Shown in pieces: positions 63,652-64,000 of a stretch of 64,000 nucleotides of DNA. The notes under the pieces were generated by a model. It was not told the DNA's origin. It saw only the letters and a program-made list of their open reading frames with translations, and searched no databases. The stretch's first letter is position 1. Each line of letters begins with the position of its first letter. A program made the translations under genes and the position numbers. This DNA comes from Dehalococcoides mccartyi (GTDB lineage Bacteria; Chloroflexota; Dehalococcoidia; UBA2979): NCBI GenBank assembly GCA_945865925.1, contig CAMBFG010000001.1, positions 62,001-126,000 on the forward strand, written 5' to 3'.

Positions 63652-64000
63652 ATGCAATACAGCCGATCGATCGAAGAACACGCGGCGACGCCTCGACGGC
63701 TGATCGTCGAGGACCGTGCCGGCGAACTCGTGATCGTCGGTGAAGATCGTCAGGATGTCCTGATCACCGCTCAGGTCACGGTGCACGCCGACGACGAGCG
63801 CGAGGCGCGCGAGCGGCTGGCGGCAGTGCGACTGCCAATCGCGGGCTCTCGGGACACGCTCACCGTGGGGCCTCCCGAGCTGCCGCCAGGCGAGCCACCC
63901 CTCATGCAGGTGCTGCGCCATTTCGGGATCCAACGCGGGACGCAGATCTCGATCCGGATCGCTGTGCCGCGGTCTGTCCTTGTGCGTGCCGTCCAGCGCG
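63652..64000 (+). CDS. DUF4097-like beta-repeat protein, truncated by window end
   Basis: At least 116 codons, open to the window edge. The N-terminus (RRLIVEDRAGELVIVGED) and repeated short beta strands separated by turns resemble DUF4097/adhesin-like 'toast-rack' domains. It starts at ATG four bases after the RHH stop. No signal peptide is visible at the N-terminus. The 3' end is outside the window. Confidence 0.6.
   Translation, partial: MQYSRSIEEHAATPRRLIVEDRAGELVIVGEDRQDVLITAQVTVHADDEREARERLAAVRLPIAGSRDTLTVGPPELPPGEPPLMQVLRHFGIQRGTQISIRIAVPRSVLVRAVQR

Overview
The window is a dense, G+C-rich bacterial chromosome segment with no rRNA, CRISPR array, insertion sequence or phage gene. It most resembles a Chloroflexota (Dehalococcoidia-like) genome; this is inference from gene content and not a computed placement. 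The signs are a PyrR-regulated pyr operon with the PyrD(1B)/PyrK pair of Gram-positive-like bacteria, GuaB3, a PAC2 protein, a small zinc-ribbon protein of a type I associate with Chloroflexota, Thr/Pro-rich linkers after membrane anchors, and DUF35/thiolase and CaiB genes. Coordinates below include stop codons. Many starts are GTG or TTG, and neighbouring genes usually overlap by 1-4 bases (ATGA, GTGA, TAATG).

Layout. 1-2.4 kb (minus): an SCP-x-like thiolase between two near-duplicate DUF35 acyl-CoA-binding partners that share an invariant leader. 2.6-12.3 kb (plus): a complex I operon nuoA-C-D-H-J-K-(62-aa ORF)-L-M-N, with nuoB, nuoI and nuoEFG absent. 12.3-16.3 kb (plus): ybeY, dnaX, recR, a small membrane protein and recO. 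16.3-20.4 kb (minus): ppa, polyprenyl synthase, tatD, metG. 20.5-27.5 kb: guaB3 (plus); prmC, prfA, hisS (minus); relA/spoT (plus). 27.5-30.4 kb (minus): CaiB CoA-transferase and an acyl-CoA carboxylase subunit. 30.7-38 kb (plus): comM, two lipoproteins around an O-methyltransferase, an epoxide hydrolase, tRNA-Arg overlapping a membrane-protein gene, and tandem cyclophilins. 38-46 kb: a large GAF-GGDEF protein and msrA (plus); a PAS histidine kinase with two lone receivers, tRNA-Pro and an HDOD protein (minus). 46-51 kb: pyrD and a zinc-ribbon protein (minus); mrp and a NYN nuclease-like gene (plus). 50-60.5 kb (minus): the pyr operon pyrR-pyrB-pyrC-carA-GNAT-2H-like-carB-HAD-pyrK-membrane protein. 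60.5-63 kb (minus): TfoX-N, PAC2 and an APH-like kinase. 63.1-64 kb (plus): a ribbon-helix-helix protein and a truncated DUF4097-like gene.

How the genes work together. The pyr genes encode all of UMP synthesis from glutamine/bicarbonate to orotate (CarAB, PyrB, PyrC, PyrD plus PyrK). Their leader has a promoter, a PyrR-binding hairpin and a terminator, with an 8-nt sequence match that would make the PyrR hairpin and an antiterminator mutually exclusive. The complex I operon supplies the membrane arm and only part of the peripheral arm, so NuoB and NuoI must come from elsewhere if the enzyme is complete. Housekeeping genes (translation, repair, (p)ppGpp) fill the middle. Several promoters place a -10 box 6-9 bases before the start codon, so leaderless mRNAs appear common.

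The most interesting items are the pyr attenuator, a three-way-junction-like leader before mrp, a second structured leader before the zinc-ribbon gene, the leaderless promoters, carB with no ATG/GTG/TTG start, the reduced nuo operon with its extra ORF, Mrp without its CxxC motif, and a start codon overlapping the CCA end of a tRNA.
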